Origin: Myxococcus stipitatus
GTDB lineage: Bacteria > Myxococcota > Myxococcia > Myxococcales > Myxococcaceae
Length of the DNA: 64,000 nt
Direction of reading: 5' to 3'
Assembly (NCBI RefSeq): GCF_038561935.1
Contig: NZ_CP102770.1
Span: 9,858,001 to 9,922,000 of the forward strand
Part shown: in pieces, positions 42,093 through 50,459 of the stretch
Layout of the letters: each line of letters opens with the position of its first letter
Position numbering within the stretch: position 1 is the stretch's first letter
Translations under genes and position numbers: made by a program
The notes under the pieces: generated by a model
The model's input: the letters and a program-made list of their open reading frames with translations, nothing else
The model's database searches: none
Told to the model about the DNA's origin: nothing

Positions 42093-43103
42093 CTACGGCA
42101 CGTCGAGCGCGTGCTGCTTGAAGAAGTCCCACATGAGCGTGGTGGCGTCCGGGCCGGAGGGGTCCGCGAAGGGATAGCGCGAGTCACCGCCGGGCCACGC
42201 GTGGTCCATCCCGTGAATCTCGTACTTGCGCGCCACCAGCTCGCCCCCGCGCACGTAGTCCTTCACCGTGTAGCCACGTCCACCGGGCACCGTGAAGGAG
42301 CGGGTGCTCGTCGGCGTCCCGGGGATGCTGTCGTTGGCCACGCCGTCGTCGCCGTAGTCGCTCGTCTGGAGGAACTGCTTCACCGCCTGCTCCCCGTTGA
42401 GAGGGTGGACCACGCTGTCCTCGGTGCCGTGCATGACGAGCACCGGCACCGTGCGGCGCGGACGCCCCGAGCACACCCACGCATCCCTGCCCCGGTCATC
42501 GGGCGAGTAGATGCTGCCGAAGAGCATGGAGAACGCCGTGCCGGACACCGTGGTGGCGGCCTTGTACATGGCCCCCGCGCCCACCATGCCCGCGGCGAAC
42601 ACGTCCGAGTAGCACGCCATCAGCGTGCCGGTGAGCACCCCGCCCGCGGACACGCCCCCCACGTAGACGCGCCGCGAGTCCACCGCGTACCGCTGCTTCA
42701 CCAGGTCCACCATGCCCACGATGAGCGACGGCTCACCCGTGCCGCGCTCCTGGTTCATGCCCAGCATGAAGTTCCAGCACTGCGTCGCGTTCGCGAAGCT
42801 GGCCTGGTTCGGATAGAGGACCAGGAAGCCCTCCGCGTCCGCCTTCTCGTTGAGGCGGGTGAGCCCCGCGAACTGGTCCGGGTTCTGGAGGCACCCGTGA
42901 AGCGCCACCAGCAGGGGTCGCGGTGTCATGGAGTCGTAACCCGTGGGCACCCAGAGCTGGAACCCGCGCACCCCCCATGCACCCACATGGTTGCCATGGA
43001 CCCATTCGCCGGCATAGGCGGGAGTTCCCGTGGAGAGCGCCAGCAACCCCGCCAGAAGACACAACGCCCTCGAGCGCACGACACCTCGTCGCTTCATCGA
43101 CAT
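42093..43103 (-). CDS. Secreted PHB-depolymerase-type esterase
   Basis: A 336-residue protein with a Sec signal ending T-P-A-Y-A. Catalytic residues: Ser in YVGGVSAGGVLTGTL, Asp in MHGTEDSVVHPLNG, His in EIHGMDHAWPGG. PLLVALHGCLQNPDQFAGL gives the oxyanion hole. It belongs to the LpqC/poly-3-hydroxybutyrate depolymerase family, acting on polyester, feruloyl or acetyl esters outside the cell. Convergent with the MBL-fold gene by 6 bases. Confidence 0.9.
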   Translation of the reverse strand: MSMKRRGVVRSRALCLLAGLLALSTGTPAYAGEWVHGNHVGAWGVRGFQLWVPTGYDSMTPRPLLVALHGCLQNPDQFAGLTRLNEKADAEGFLVLYPNQASFANATQCWNFMLGMNQERGTGEPSLIVGMVDLVKQRYAVDSRRVYVGGVSAGGVLTGTLMACYSDVFAAGMVGAGAMYKAATTVSGTAFSMLFGSIYSPDDRGRDAWVCSGRPRRTVPVLVMHGTEDSVVHPLNGEQAVKQFLQTSDYGDDGVANDSIPGTPTSTRSFTVPGGRGYTVKDYVRGGELVARKYEIHGMDHAWPGGDSRYPFADPSGPDATTLMWDFFKQHALDVP

Positions 43104-43146
43104 CGTTCAGCCTCCTCGGTTGTGGAGCTCGGGTCCGCGCGGAGGC

Positions 43147-43965
43147 TCAGGCGCCCAGCGCGCTGCCCTGGGCCGTCCCCGCGTCGACGGAGCGGAGGAA
43201 GTCCTCCACCGCGTCGGTGAGCGGCCCGGGCTGGTCCAGCGGCGCGGCATGGCCGGAGTCCGTCAGGACGTGAAGGCGCGCGTGCGGGAGCAGGTCGACG
43301 TAGGCCTGCTTCGCGGAGAGCGGCGTGTAGTCGCGCTCGGAATGGACGGCCAGCACCGGACAGCGGATGTCGGACAGCCGCCCCATGACGCTCCACCCGA
43401 GCAGCCCCAGCGTCGCGCGCCGGTACGCACTCGGGTCATTGGCGGAGATGCCCGTGAGGACACGCTCGCGCAGCGCGGCCTGCTCCGGCTTGGGGAACAG
43501 CCGCGGCGCCAGCATCTTCGCCAGCCCCCGGGGGCCCATCAGGCGCAGCAGCACCCGCCGGACGGTGAACTCGAACTTCCGCTTCAGCGTCCTCGCGACG
43601 ACTTCCGGGCCGCTGTTGACGATGACCAGGCTGCGCACCAGCTCCGGCCGGTCCAGGGCGAGCTGGAACCCCATCATCCCACCCATCGACAGCCCGACGA
43701 CGTGCACCCGGGTCAGCCCCAGGGCGTCGCACAGGCCCGCGATGTCCCGGGCGAAGAGGGGAACCCCATAGGCGCCTGGCGGCTTGCTGCTCCGGCCGTG
43801 TCCTCGCGCGTCCGGAACAATCAATCGGTAACCGTTTGCCAGCTTCGGGACTACCCACTCCCAGTCGCTACCGGAGGAACCAAGCCCGTGAAGCAGCAAC
43901 ACCGGAATGCCCTGTCCCGCCTCTTCGTAGTGAAGGGAGACCCCGTCGAGCTGAAGTGTGGCCAT
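43147..43965 (-). CDS. Alpha/beta-fold hydrolase
   Basis: A 272-residue hydrolase. Motifs: LLLHGLGSSG oxyanion region, VVGLSMGGMMG nucleophile, HSERDYTPL (Asp) and LTDSGHAAPLDQP (His). Cytosolic. It is divergent from a TetR gene with a perfect palindrome between the two. Substrate not predictable; homologues cleave C-C or ester bonds. Confidence 0.9.
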   Translation of the reverse strand: MATLQLDGVSLHYEEAGQGIPVLLLHGLGSSGSDWEWVVPKLANGYRLIVPDARGHGRSSKPPGAYGVPLFARDIAGLCDALGLTRVHVVGLSMGGMMGFQLALDRPELVRSLVIVNSGPEVVARTLKRKFEFTVRRVLLRLMGPRGLAKMLAPRLFPKPEQAALRERVLTGISANDPSAYRRATLGLLGWSVMGRLSDIRCPVLAVHSERDYTPLSAKQAYVDLLPHARLHVLTDSGHAAPLDQPGPLTDAVEDFLRSVDAGTAQGSALGA

Positions 43966-44007
43966 TCTCGGACTCCCGGTGCGGAAGTGGATGCCAGCAA
44001 CCTAGTA

Positions 44008-44023
44008 GAACGAACGCTCGTTC
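44008..44023. promoter_or_regulatory. Palindromic operator between hydrolase and TetR genes
   Basis: GAACGA-ACGC-TCGTTC has perfect 6-bp arms and a 4-bp spacer. It sits 43 bases from the hydrolase ATG and 14 from the TetR ATG. It fits autorepression plus control of the hydrolase by the TetR protein. Confidence 0.6.
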
Positions 44024-44036
44024 AGCAAGATCCCAC

Positions 44037-44681
44037 ATGAGCCCATCCAACCGTTCCCGGCTCCGAGCCCAGCCTGCGAGCCTCCCTCCCTCTGCATCCT
44101 CGGATGGCACCCGGCGCCGAATCCTGGAGACCGCCCTCCAGCTGTTCGCGAGCCGCGGCTACCACGACACCTCCATCCGGGACCTGGCCAAGGTGCTGGA
44201 ACTGCAGCCCAGCGCCCTCTACGCGCACTTCGCCTCCAAGGAGCACGTGCTCGCGGAGCTGGTGCGCATCGGCCATGAGGCCCACCACGACGCACTCCAG
44301 ACGGCGCTGAAGGACGCGGGGCCGGAGCCCCGGCAGCAGGTGCGGGCCCTGGTTCGCGCCCACACCCGCACGCACGCCACCCATCCGCAGCTCGCGGTGG
44401 TGGTGAACGAGGAGCTGTATGCCCTGACGCCAGAGCTGGCCGCGCCGGCCATCGCCCTGCGGGACAAGTCCACCGAGCTGCTGGCGGAGGTCATCGAGCG
44501 GGGCATGGCCCAGAAGTGCTTCGCCCCTCCGCACCCGCGCGTCACCGCCGCCGCCATCTCCGCGATGGGGGTGCGGCTGCCCTACTGGTACGACCAGGGG
44601 AGCTCGCTCGACGTGGACACCCTCGCGGATGCCCACGCGGAGCTGGCGCTGCGGATGTTGTGCGGGGACCTGGCGCGCTGA
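44037..44681 (+). CDS. TetR-family transcriptional regulator
   Basis: A 214-residue regulator. The HTH is RRRILETALQLFASRGYHDTSIR with DLAKVLELQPSALYAHFAS. The C-terminal part resembles TetR_C_33/FadR-type domains. Start ATG 44037 lies just downstream of the operator palindrome. The last codons are 4 bases away from the convergent gene at 44686. Confidence 0.87.
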   Translation: MSPSNRSRLRAQPASLPPSASSDGTRRRILETALQLFASRGYHDTSIRDLAKVLELQPSALYAHFASKEHVLAELVRIGHEAHHDALQTALKDAGPEPRQQVRALVRAHTRTHATHPQLAVVVNEELYALTPELAAPAIALRDKSTELLAEVIERGMAQKCFAPPHPRVTAAAISAMGVRLPYWYDQGSSLDVDTLADAHAELALRMLCGDLAR

Positions 44682-44685
44682 GGGC

Positions 44686-46413
44686 TCACGGGGAGGTGGA
44701 GGCGCTCTCGTCCTCCGCCTCCCGCTTCAACTCCTCCAGCGAGGGCAGCCGCCACTTCGCGCGCTCCGCGTCCGTCGTCCGGGGGTCCACCGGGTAGAGC
44801 CGCCACTGCCCCTTCACCCGGTGGCGCTGGGTGCCGAAGCGCTGGGGCTTGCCCCGCGCCATCAGCTCCCGGTCCTCGGCCGTGGCGGCGAGCATGGGCG
44901 CATCCGGGTCCTCCGCGTCCAACGCCATGGCCTTCGTCGCCAGCTCGCGAGCCTTCCGCGCAGCCTCGACGCCGCGCCCCACCAGGAAGACATGCGTGGC
45001 CAGGAGGTAGTCCGTGGCACCCGGGGCCTTCCCCTTCGTCCCGGACTCCAGCATCCCGAGCACCTCCGCGCGGCGCTTCGCGGACCGGGGGACGACCTGG
45101 GCCTCGTCGATGGGCAGCCCCTCCTCCGCGCCGTACCAGTCGTTCTGCTCCTCCAGCATGAGGTCCACGAGCCGGGGGTTTCCCCCCGTGAAGACCCACG
45201 GGTGCTTCAGGTTGAAGCGCACGGCCTCCAGCCGGGGCCGCCAGGGGCGAAGCGGTCTCAGGATGGCGAGGTCCGGGTCCCGCTGCATGTGGAACCAGTC
45301 GTCGTGCTTGAGGTCGGCCGCGCGGCGGAGCATGGAGAAGGCCGCGTCCGTGTCCTTCCCCAAGGCATGGCAGCAGGCCGCGTTGTACGCATCCAATCCT
45401 TGCGAGGGAGACTCCAACCGCGAGGCCTCTTCGTAGAGGCGCGCGCAGTCCGCGTACTTCCGGGCCTGGTAGGCCGCTTCGCCCCGCGAGCGGAGGTCCG
45501 CCGCGCCCGCCTCCGTGGCGGCCTTCTTGCGCTGATACATCTCCTCCACCGCGGGCCTCGAGGCGGTGATGGCCCCGACATGGAAGACCCCGTGAAAGCC
45601 CTCGGCGTCGGGGGAGGCGTCGAGCCGGACATAGGGGCTCGTCCCCTGGCCATTGCCTGGAAAGGGGTGCTCCGCGCAGTCGTCCTCCTCGAGACAGCCC
45701 CAGAAGGTCCCTCCCGTCTGGCTCAGGCGCAGCACCGTCATCGGCCGCTTCGCCTGCGCGAGGTGCCAGCCCATGGAGCGGAACTCCGCGTCCGTGGGGA
45801 GCCCCTTCACCGTCCGCGCGAAGATGCGGTTGGAGAGCACCAGCGTGAGCGCCCCCGGGTTCGCCTCCACGACGGCCTGGACCTTCCGGGCCTGCGTCGC
45901 CATCCGCTCCTCGGACGAGGTGTCGAGCGTGTTGAAGGCGAAGACCTCGAGCGGCGCCCCCGAGCGGCGCAGCTCGCGCAGGCGACGCAGCAGCTGATAC
46001 ATCGCCTCGCTCGCCGCGCCCTTCCAGTAGTGAGTCGTGCTCCCCCAGAACCATCCCCGGGGCATGGCCGAGGGACCATCCGGAACGTCCCCCGCGGCCA
46101 GGAAGGCCTCCAGGTCGCGCTGGTCCTCCATCGGCAGGAGGAGCCCCACGCGCACCGGCAGCCCCCGGGCGATGGCCTGACACACGACCTCGCCGAAGAA
46201 GCGCGGCGACTCCGCGGTGCCGGGCAGCTCCGCGAACACCACCAGCGAGTCGGGCTTGAGCAGGGCCTCGACGCCCGGCGCCATCGCGCCACAGGCCCCC
46301 TTCTTCGCCGCGCCCGGAGCAGGAGCCCCGGCCGACACGCAAGGCACACCCCACGTCCAGAGGAAGACCCAGACGGCGAGAGTCGTGACGCGAAGCTTCC
46401 GGGAGGGGCCCAT
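44686..46413 (-). CDS. Exported TPR-type protein with C-terminal DUF6624
   Basis: A 575-residue protein with a Sec-type signal cleaved near V-S-A. The N-terminal domain (SLVVFAELPGTAESPRFFG, ARGLPVRVGLLL) resembles ChaN/EreA-like folds. The middle has TPR-like helices (GEAAYQARKYADCARLYEEAS, LDAYNAACCHALGKDTDAAF). The end matches DUF6624: ATAEDRELMARGKPQRFGTQ, WRLYPVDP and RAKWRLPSLEELK. Function unknown; envelope location is likely. ATG 46413 chosen because the signal starts there. Confidence 0.75.
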   Translation of the reverse strand: MGPSRKLRVTTLAVWVFLWTWGVPCVSAGAPAPGAAKKGACGAMAPGVEALLKPDSLVVFAELPGTAESPRFFGEVVCQAIARGLPVRVGLLLPMEDQRDLEAFLAAGDVPDGPSAMPRGWFWGSTTHYWKGAASEAMYQLLRRLRELRRSGAPLEVFAFNTLDTSSEERMATQARKVQAVVEANPGALTLVLSNRIFARTVKGLPTDAEFRSMGWHLAQAKRPMTVLRLSQTGGTFWGCLEEDDCAEHPFPGNGQGTSPYVRLDASPDAEGFHGVFHVGAITASRPAVEEMYQRKKAATEAGAADLRSRGEAAYQARKYADCARLYEEASRLESPSQGLDAYNAACCHALGKDTDAAFSMLRRAADLKHDDWFHMQRDPDLAILRPLRPWRPRLEAVRFNLKHPWVFTGGNPRLVDLMLEEQNDWYGAEEGLPIDEAQVVPRSAKRRAEVLGMLESGTKGKAPGATDYLLATHVFLVGRGVEAARKARELATKAMALDAEDPDAPMLAATAEDRELMARGKPQRFGTQRHRVKGQWRLYPVDPRTTDAERAKWRLPSLEELKREAEDESASTSP

Positions 46414-46484
46414 GTCCCCGTCATACGAAGCCACGCACGACTTGTCGCATCGCGGCCCGACACGCAGGGCCCTGGCGCGGGACT

Positions 46485-48089
46485 TCAGTCCAGCAGGTGC
46501 GGATTGCGGACGATGAGCAGCCCCGCCTGCACCGTGGCCACGTAGTCGTTGAGGTGGCCGCCGGAGATGAGCGCGGACACGTCGCGGCTGCCGCCCTCGG
46601 CCAGGGCCTGGTCCACCTTCTTCTCGCCCTGGTTGTAGGCCGCGAGCGCCAGGCGCCAGTCGGCATAACGCGCGTGCAGCTCCGACAGCAGGCTCGCCGC
46701 GGCGCGCGTCTCGAGCTCCACGTCCAGCCGGTCGTCCTTCGCCTCGCTCACCTCCAGCCCGAAACGGCGCGCCGTCTCCGGGATGAACATCCACACGCCC
46801 GCGCCGCGCATGCCCGGCGCCAGCGACGGCCGACCATCCGTCTCCGGCATGTTCGTCACCGCGGACTCCACCACCGCCACCGCCAGCAGCCCCTCCGGCA
46901 GCCCCTTCGCGCGCAGCCCCGCCAGCAGCGCGGCGCGGTGGGCCCCCAGGTTCTCCAGCGCCCGCTTCATGAAGGCGCGCCCCTTGTCGGTGCCCACCAG
47001 GCGGTTGAGGTGCTCCACCACCTTCGCGTCCACCACGACGGGGAGGTCTCCTGGCGGCTGGCTCTTCCGCGCGAGCGCCTGGGCCTCGGCCAGTGACATC
47101 TCGCGGCCCTTCGTCACGCCCTGCGCGAGCACGGCCACGGGGAGGAGGAACAAGGCCAGCGCGCCCAGCAGGGCGGGGACGGCATGCACACGACGGGGAC
47201 ACGGCTGAAACAGCATGTGGATTCTCCTCTGCGTGGGATGGGACATGCCGGTCGCCCCGGCGGGCACGGGCGGAGCGCCCGGAACTCGGAGCGCCGCCTG
47301 GAGCAGACAGCGCGCGTAGGCCAGGGCTTGCACCCGACCGCTCGACACCAGCACCTCGTCACAGGCGAGCTCCTGCAACGACGAGAGCCACCGCGACAGT
47401 CCATGCGCCGCCGGATGCCAGAAGAACGCCCCCGTGAAGACGAGCCGCGCCAGCGCCAGGTGGGTGTCGCGCTGACGGTGATGCTGAAGCTCATGCAACA
47501 CGGTGAGCCGAAGCGCCTCCGCGTCCTCGAGCAGCGCGGGAGGAATCACCACCCACGCGGAGGGACGCGAGCCCCAGCGCGGAAACCAGGCGGAGAACGC
47601 GGGCGTGCCCGCTTCGCCCAGCACCACCGCGACGCGCCCCACGCCGCGCACGCGAGGCAAGGCCTCGAGCCGACGCAGGAGCCGCCGATGCCCCACCAGC
47701 GCCCGCCCGATGACGAGCCCCGCGCCCAGGCACCAGCCCAGCCCCAGCACCGTCCACACGCTCGAGGACACGGCTGAGGCACCTCGTGGCGCGGGCGCCT
47801 GAACCTGCTCGCCCTTCGGCCACACCGCGACGGGGAGCTGCTCCGCGCGGCGCGCCACCGAGCGCTCGAAGGTGAAGAGCGGCCCCGCGGGAGAGAGCAC
47901 CCGCGCGCCCATCACCAGCAGCGGCAGCGCGAGCACCAGCACCAACACCCCGCGCCCCACGCGCAAGGACTGCCGCGCCGCGAGCGGAAGGCCCACCCGC
48001 GCGAGCAGCGCCACCGCGCCCCACGCGAGCCCCAGCGCCACCGGCAACACCACCGCCACGCCCAGGGCCAGGGAGGCGAGCCCCCTCAC
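46485..48089 (-). CDS. M56 (BlaR1-like) membrane metallopeptidase fused to MltD-like lytic transglycosylase domain
   Basis: A 534-residue protein. The first half is M56/BlaR1: several membrane helices, LTVLHELQHHRQRDTHLAL with zinc motif His199-Glu-x2-His203, and ELACDEVLV. A further membrane segment (AVPALLGALALFLLPVAVLA) ends at about residue 320. Instead of the penicillin-sensing domain of BlaR1, the rest is a transglycosylase (SLT/MltD) fold: LAVAVVESAV with Glu408, GAGVWMFIPETARRFGLEV, DDRLDVELETRAAASLL and DWRLALAAYNQGEKKV. All key catalytic residues are kept. The ATG overlaps the blaI stop in an ATGA. It probably senses or remodels peptidoglycan and cleaves the BlaI repressor. Confidence 0.85.
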   Translation of the reverse strand: MRGLASLALGVAVVLPVALGLAWGAVALLARVGLPLAARQSLRVGRGVLVLVLALPLLVMGARVLSPAGPLFTFERSVARRAEQLPVAVWPKGEQVQAPAPRGASAVSSSVWTVLGLGWCLGAGLVIGRALVGHRRLLRRLEALPRVRGVGRVAVVLGEAGTPAFSAWFPRWGSRPSAWVVIPPALLEDAEALRLTVLHELQHHRQRDTHLALARLVFTGAFFWHPAAHGLSRWLSSLQELACDEVLVSSGRVQALAYARCLLQAALRVPGAPPVPAGATGMSHPTQRRIHMLFQPCPRRVHAVPALLGALALFLLPVAVLAQGVTKGREMSLAEAQALARKSQPPGDLPVVVDAKVVEHLNRLVGTDKGRAFMKRALENLGAHRAALLAGLRAKGLPEGLLAVAVVESAVTNMPETDGRPSLAPGMRGAGVWMFIPETARRFGLEVSEAKDDRLDVELETRAAASLLSELHARYADWRLALAAYNQGEKKVDQALAEGGSRDVSALISGGHLNDYVATVQAGLLIVRNPHLLD

Positions 48090-48484
48090 GGCTTGCCCGC
48101 CTTGCCCTTGAGCAGCTTGCGGATCTGCTCCACCTCGTCCGGAGCCAGCGGCACCGCCTCCACCAGCCGCGCCACCAGCGCGGAGGGCGTCCCGTCGAAC
48201 ACGGTGTCCATCAAGTGGCGCAGGCTCTGCGCCTCATACGTCTCGCGCGGCAGCGTGGCCGAGTACAGGTGTCCGCGCCCCTGCTTGCGGCTCACCAGCA
48301 CGCCCTTCTGCTCCAGGATGCGCAGCACCGTGGAGACGGACGTGTAGGCCAGCTCCCGCTCCGGCGGCAGCGCGGCCAGGACATCCGCCACGCTCACCTC
48401 GCCCTGCTTCCACACGATGTGCATCAGCTCGAGCTCCACCGGCGTGAGCGGCCGGGGTGCGTCGAGCTCGGATTGTCTGGCCAT
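48086..48484 (-). CDS. BlaI/MecI-family repressor
   Basis: A 132-residue winged-helix repressor. Typical start RPLTPVELELMHIVWKQGEVSV followed by YTSVSTVLRILEQKGVL and the dimer part LRHLMDTVFDGTPSALV. It is translationally coupled to the M56 peptidase gene. Two matching operators lie 26 to 62 bases upstream of its start. In the family, the peptidase cleaves the repressor when the sensor is triggered. Confidence 0.93.
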   Translation of the reverse strand: MARQSELDAPRPLTPVELELMHIVWKQGEVSVADVLAALPPERELAYTSVSTVLRILEQKGVLVSRKQGRGHLYSATLPRETYEAQSLRHLMDTVFDGTPSALVARLVEAVPLAPDEVEQIRKLLKGKAGKP

Positions 48485-48509
48485 GAGTGTCCTCGATGGC
48501 CAGCAAACT

Positions 48510-48546
48510 ACTAAGACCTTAGTTGTTCGTCAACTAAGCCTTTAGT
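48510..48546. promoter_or_regulatory. Two BlaI-type operators
   Basis: Site 1 (48510-48523) is the perfect palindrome ACTAAG-AC-CTTAGT. Site 2 (48533-48546) is ACTAAG-CC-TTTAGT with one mismatch. Their centres are 23 bp apart. ACTA...TAGT sequences are the known core of BlaI/MecI operators. The region is AT-rich against the G+C-rich background. Confidence 0.78.
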
Positions 48547-48590
48547 TCGTAAGACACCCAGGGGCCAGGACGCCCCTCGGGAATCCACGA

Positions 48591-48607
48591 GCCCGCCGGG
48601 TGCGGGC
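48591..48607 (-). terminator. Possible hairpin after the monooxygenase gene
   Basis: GCCCGC and GCGGGC pair around a 5-base loop, 16 bases past the stop codon of the minus-strand monooxygenase gene. No U-tract, so only a weak terminator call. Confidence 0.25.
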
Positions 48608-48622
48608 CCCGCGTCCCACGCA

Positions 48623-50212
48623 TCACACCCCCAGCGCGTCGCGCAGCTCCGGCAACTGCTCCGCCTTCACCGCGCCGAACACGAAGCGGTCCGGCCGCAG
48701 CACCACCACATCGGAGTCGTGCCGCGAGAACCACGCCCCCAGCTTCCCGGTGATGTCCTCCACCGCGGGGACCTGGCCCGCATCCTCGCCCGCGGCGCGG
48801 ACCGCGAGCAGCCGGCCGCCCAGCGACTCCGCCAGCCCCTGCGCCGCGGCCACCTCCGCCGCGGGAGCACCCGCCCGGCACAACACCGCGAAGTCATTGC
48901 CCATGGCCTCGTCCAGCAGCACCTCTTTCCCGGACGCCAGCCGCACCTTGGGCTGGATGAAGTAGGAGCCCTGCGCCGACTTGGAGTCCTTGGGCCCACC
49001 CCCCAGGTAATAGCCGCTCTGGTGCGCGGGGGGCTGCTTGAACTCGAAGCCCTGGATGAAGCGGCGCACGCGCGGAATCTTCTGCACCGTGCGCATCATC
49101 CAGTCCCGCGCCATGGCCACGTAGCGGTTGCGCGCGAGGAAGAGGTGGCCGAAGTTGACGCACAGCTTCTGCACCGCCTCCACGTGGGGACGCCGCTCCT
49201 GCTCGTAGGTGTCCAGCAGCGAGTCGTGCGCCAGCCCCTTCACCACCCGCTGAATCTTCCACGCGAGGTTGGAGGCGTCGCGCATGCCGGACACCAGCCC
49301 CTGGCCCATGAAGGGCGGCATGGTGTGCGCCGCGTCCCCCAAGAGGAAGACATTGCCGTCCCGCCACTTCGCCGCGTTGAGGCAGTGGAACGTGTAGACC
49401 TGCGCGCGCTGGACATTCACGCGCTCGGGGTCGATGTAGGGCGACAGGAGCCGCTTGATGGTCTCCGGCCGCTCCATCTCCTCGCGCGTCTCGCCGGGCA
49501 TCAGCATGAACTCCCAGCGGAACTGCCCCGCCGCGCCCGTCGCCACGAAGGCGGGGCGGTTCGGGTCGCACACGAAGCGGCACAGCTCCGGCGCCCCTCC
49601 CTCCACAATGCCCGACACCGCCAGCCACGGCTCCCCGTAGGCCCGGCCCGACATCTTGATGCCCATCACCTTGCGCACCGAGCTGCGCGCGCCATCACAC
49701 GCCAGCAGGTAGCGGCCGCGCACCGTGACGGTGGCCCCCGTCTCCTTCAGGCGGTAGCGCACCATCACCCCGGTGGCGTCCTGCATCACCCCTTCCACGC
49801 ACGCCCCCAGCTGGAGCCGCACGTGCGGGAATCGGTTCAGCCCGTCGCGCAACACCCCCTCCACCAACGGCTGGTGGAAGAACCACAGCGGCGTATACCC
49901 GAAGCCGAAGTCCGTCGCGCTGGTGTGCACCTCCGCGAAACGCCGCCCCGTCTCGCCCACATACTCGGCGAAGTGCGTCTGGCGCATGTCCTTCTGAATC
50001 TGCTCCACCAGCCCCGTCGACTGGTAGATGCGCAGCCCCTCGTCATCACACGAGAAGGCTCGCGGCTGACCATGCGGCGCCGTGTCCTGCTCCAGCACCA
50101 GCGTCCGCATTCCCATGCCGCCCAACAGATTGCTTGTCAGAGCGCCCACGGGACCGCAGCCGCTGATGATGACATCAACCTCCATGTCGGCCTGCAGCTT
50201 GTCACAAACCAT
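48623..50212 (-). CDS. FAD-dependent aromatic hydroxylase (PheA/TfdB or MhpA-like)
   Basis: A 529-residue class A flavin monooxygenase. VDVIISGCGPVGALTSNLL binds FAD, LACDGARSSVR is the DG motif, and FLLGDAAHTMPPFMGQGLVSGMRDASNLAWK is the GD motif. The C-terminal thioredoxin-like region (FAVLCRAGAP, DSDVVVLRPDRFVFGAV) is typical of phenol/3-(3-hydroxyphenyl)propionate hydroxylases. It hydroxylates an aromatic ring with NAD(P)H and O2. Divergent from the BTAD regulator at 50460, with an 11-bp-period repeat between. Confidence 0.9.
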   Translation of the reverse strand: MVCDKLQADMEVDVIISGCGPVGALTSNLLGGMGMRTLVLEQDTAPHGQPRAFSCDDEGLRIYQSTGLVEQIQKDMRQTHFAEYVGETGRRFAEVHTSATDFGFGYTPLWFFHQPLVEGVLRDGLNRFPHVRLQLGACVEGVMQDATGVMVRYRLKETGATVTVRGRYLLACDGARSSVRKVMGIKMSGRAYGEPWLAVSGIVEGGAPELCRFVCDPNRPAFVATGAAGQFRWEFMLMPGETREEMERPETIKRLLSPYIDPERVNVQRAQVYTFHCLNAAKWRDGNVFLLGDAAHTMPPFMGQGLVSGMRDASNLAWKIQRVVKGLAHDSLLDTYEQERRPHVEAVQKLCVNFGHLFLARNRYVAMARDWMMRTVQKIPRVRRFIQGFEFKQPPAHQSGYYLGGGPKDSKSAQGSYFIQPKVRLASGKEVLLDEAMGNDFAVLCRAGAPAAEVAAAQGLAESLGGRLLAVRAAGEDAGQVPAVEDITGKLGAWFSRHDSDVVVLRPDRFVFGAVKAEQLPELRDALGV

Positions 50213-50259
50213 GAGTGCCCCCGAGGTTCAGCTTATCTGGCTCAATCAATAACGCGCGA

Positions 50260-50280
50260 GGTGTGACCAGGGTGTGACCA
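50260..50280. promoter_or_regulatory. Direct repeat with 11-bp period, SARP-like site
   Basis: GGTGTGACCA occurs at 50260-50269 and again at 50271-50280. The heptamer TGTGACC recurs with a 4-base spacer, giving an 11-bp period. SARP/BTAD regulators are known to bind direct heptamer repeats with that spacing. It lies 48 bases upstream of the monooxygenase start and about 180 upstream of the regulator start. Confidence 0.5.
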
Positions 50281-50459
50281 CTCCAGAAGATTCGCAACAT
50301 CGTCCGCTCGTGACGGCGAGCTGCCGTGCGCCAGGAATTCAAGACGACAAAGCGGTACCCGAGGCCCCGCCTGGGGTCATCCCTACCCGCGAGGGTGCGC
50401 GGGTGCTCCGTGTTACGTTACGCAAGACACGCTCCCATATTCCTGGAGCCCAGGAGGCC

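Noticed and set aside
50274-50459. GTG 50274 as start of the BTAD regulator
   Set aside because: It would lie inside the 11-bp-period repeat, and the extra 62 residues have no domain-like sequence.
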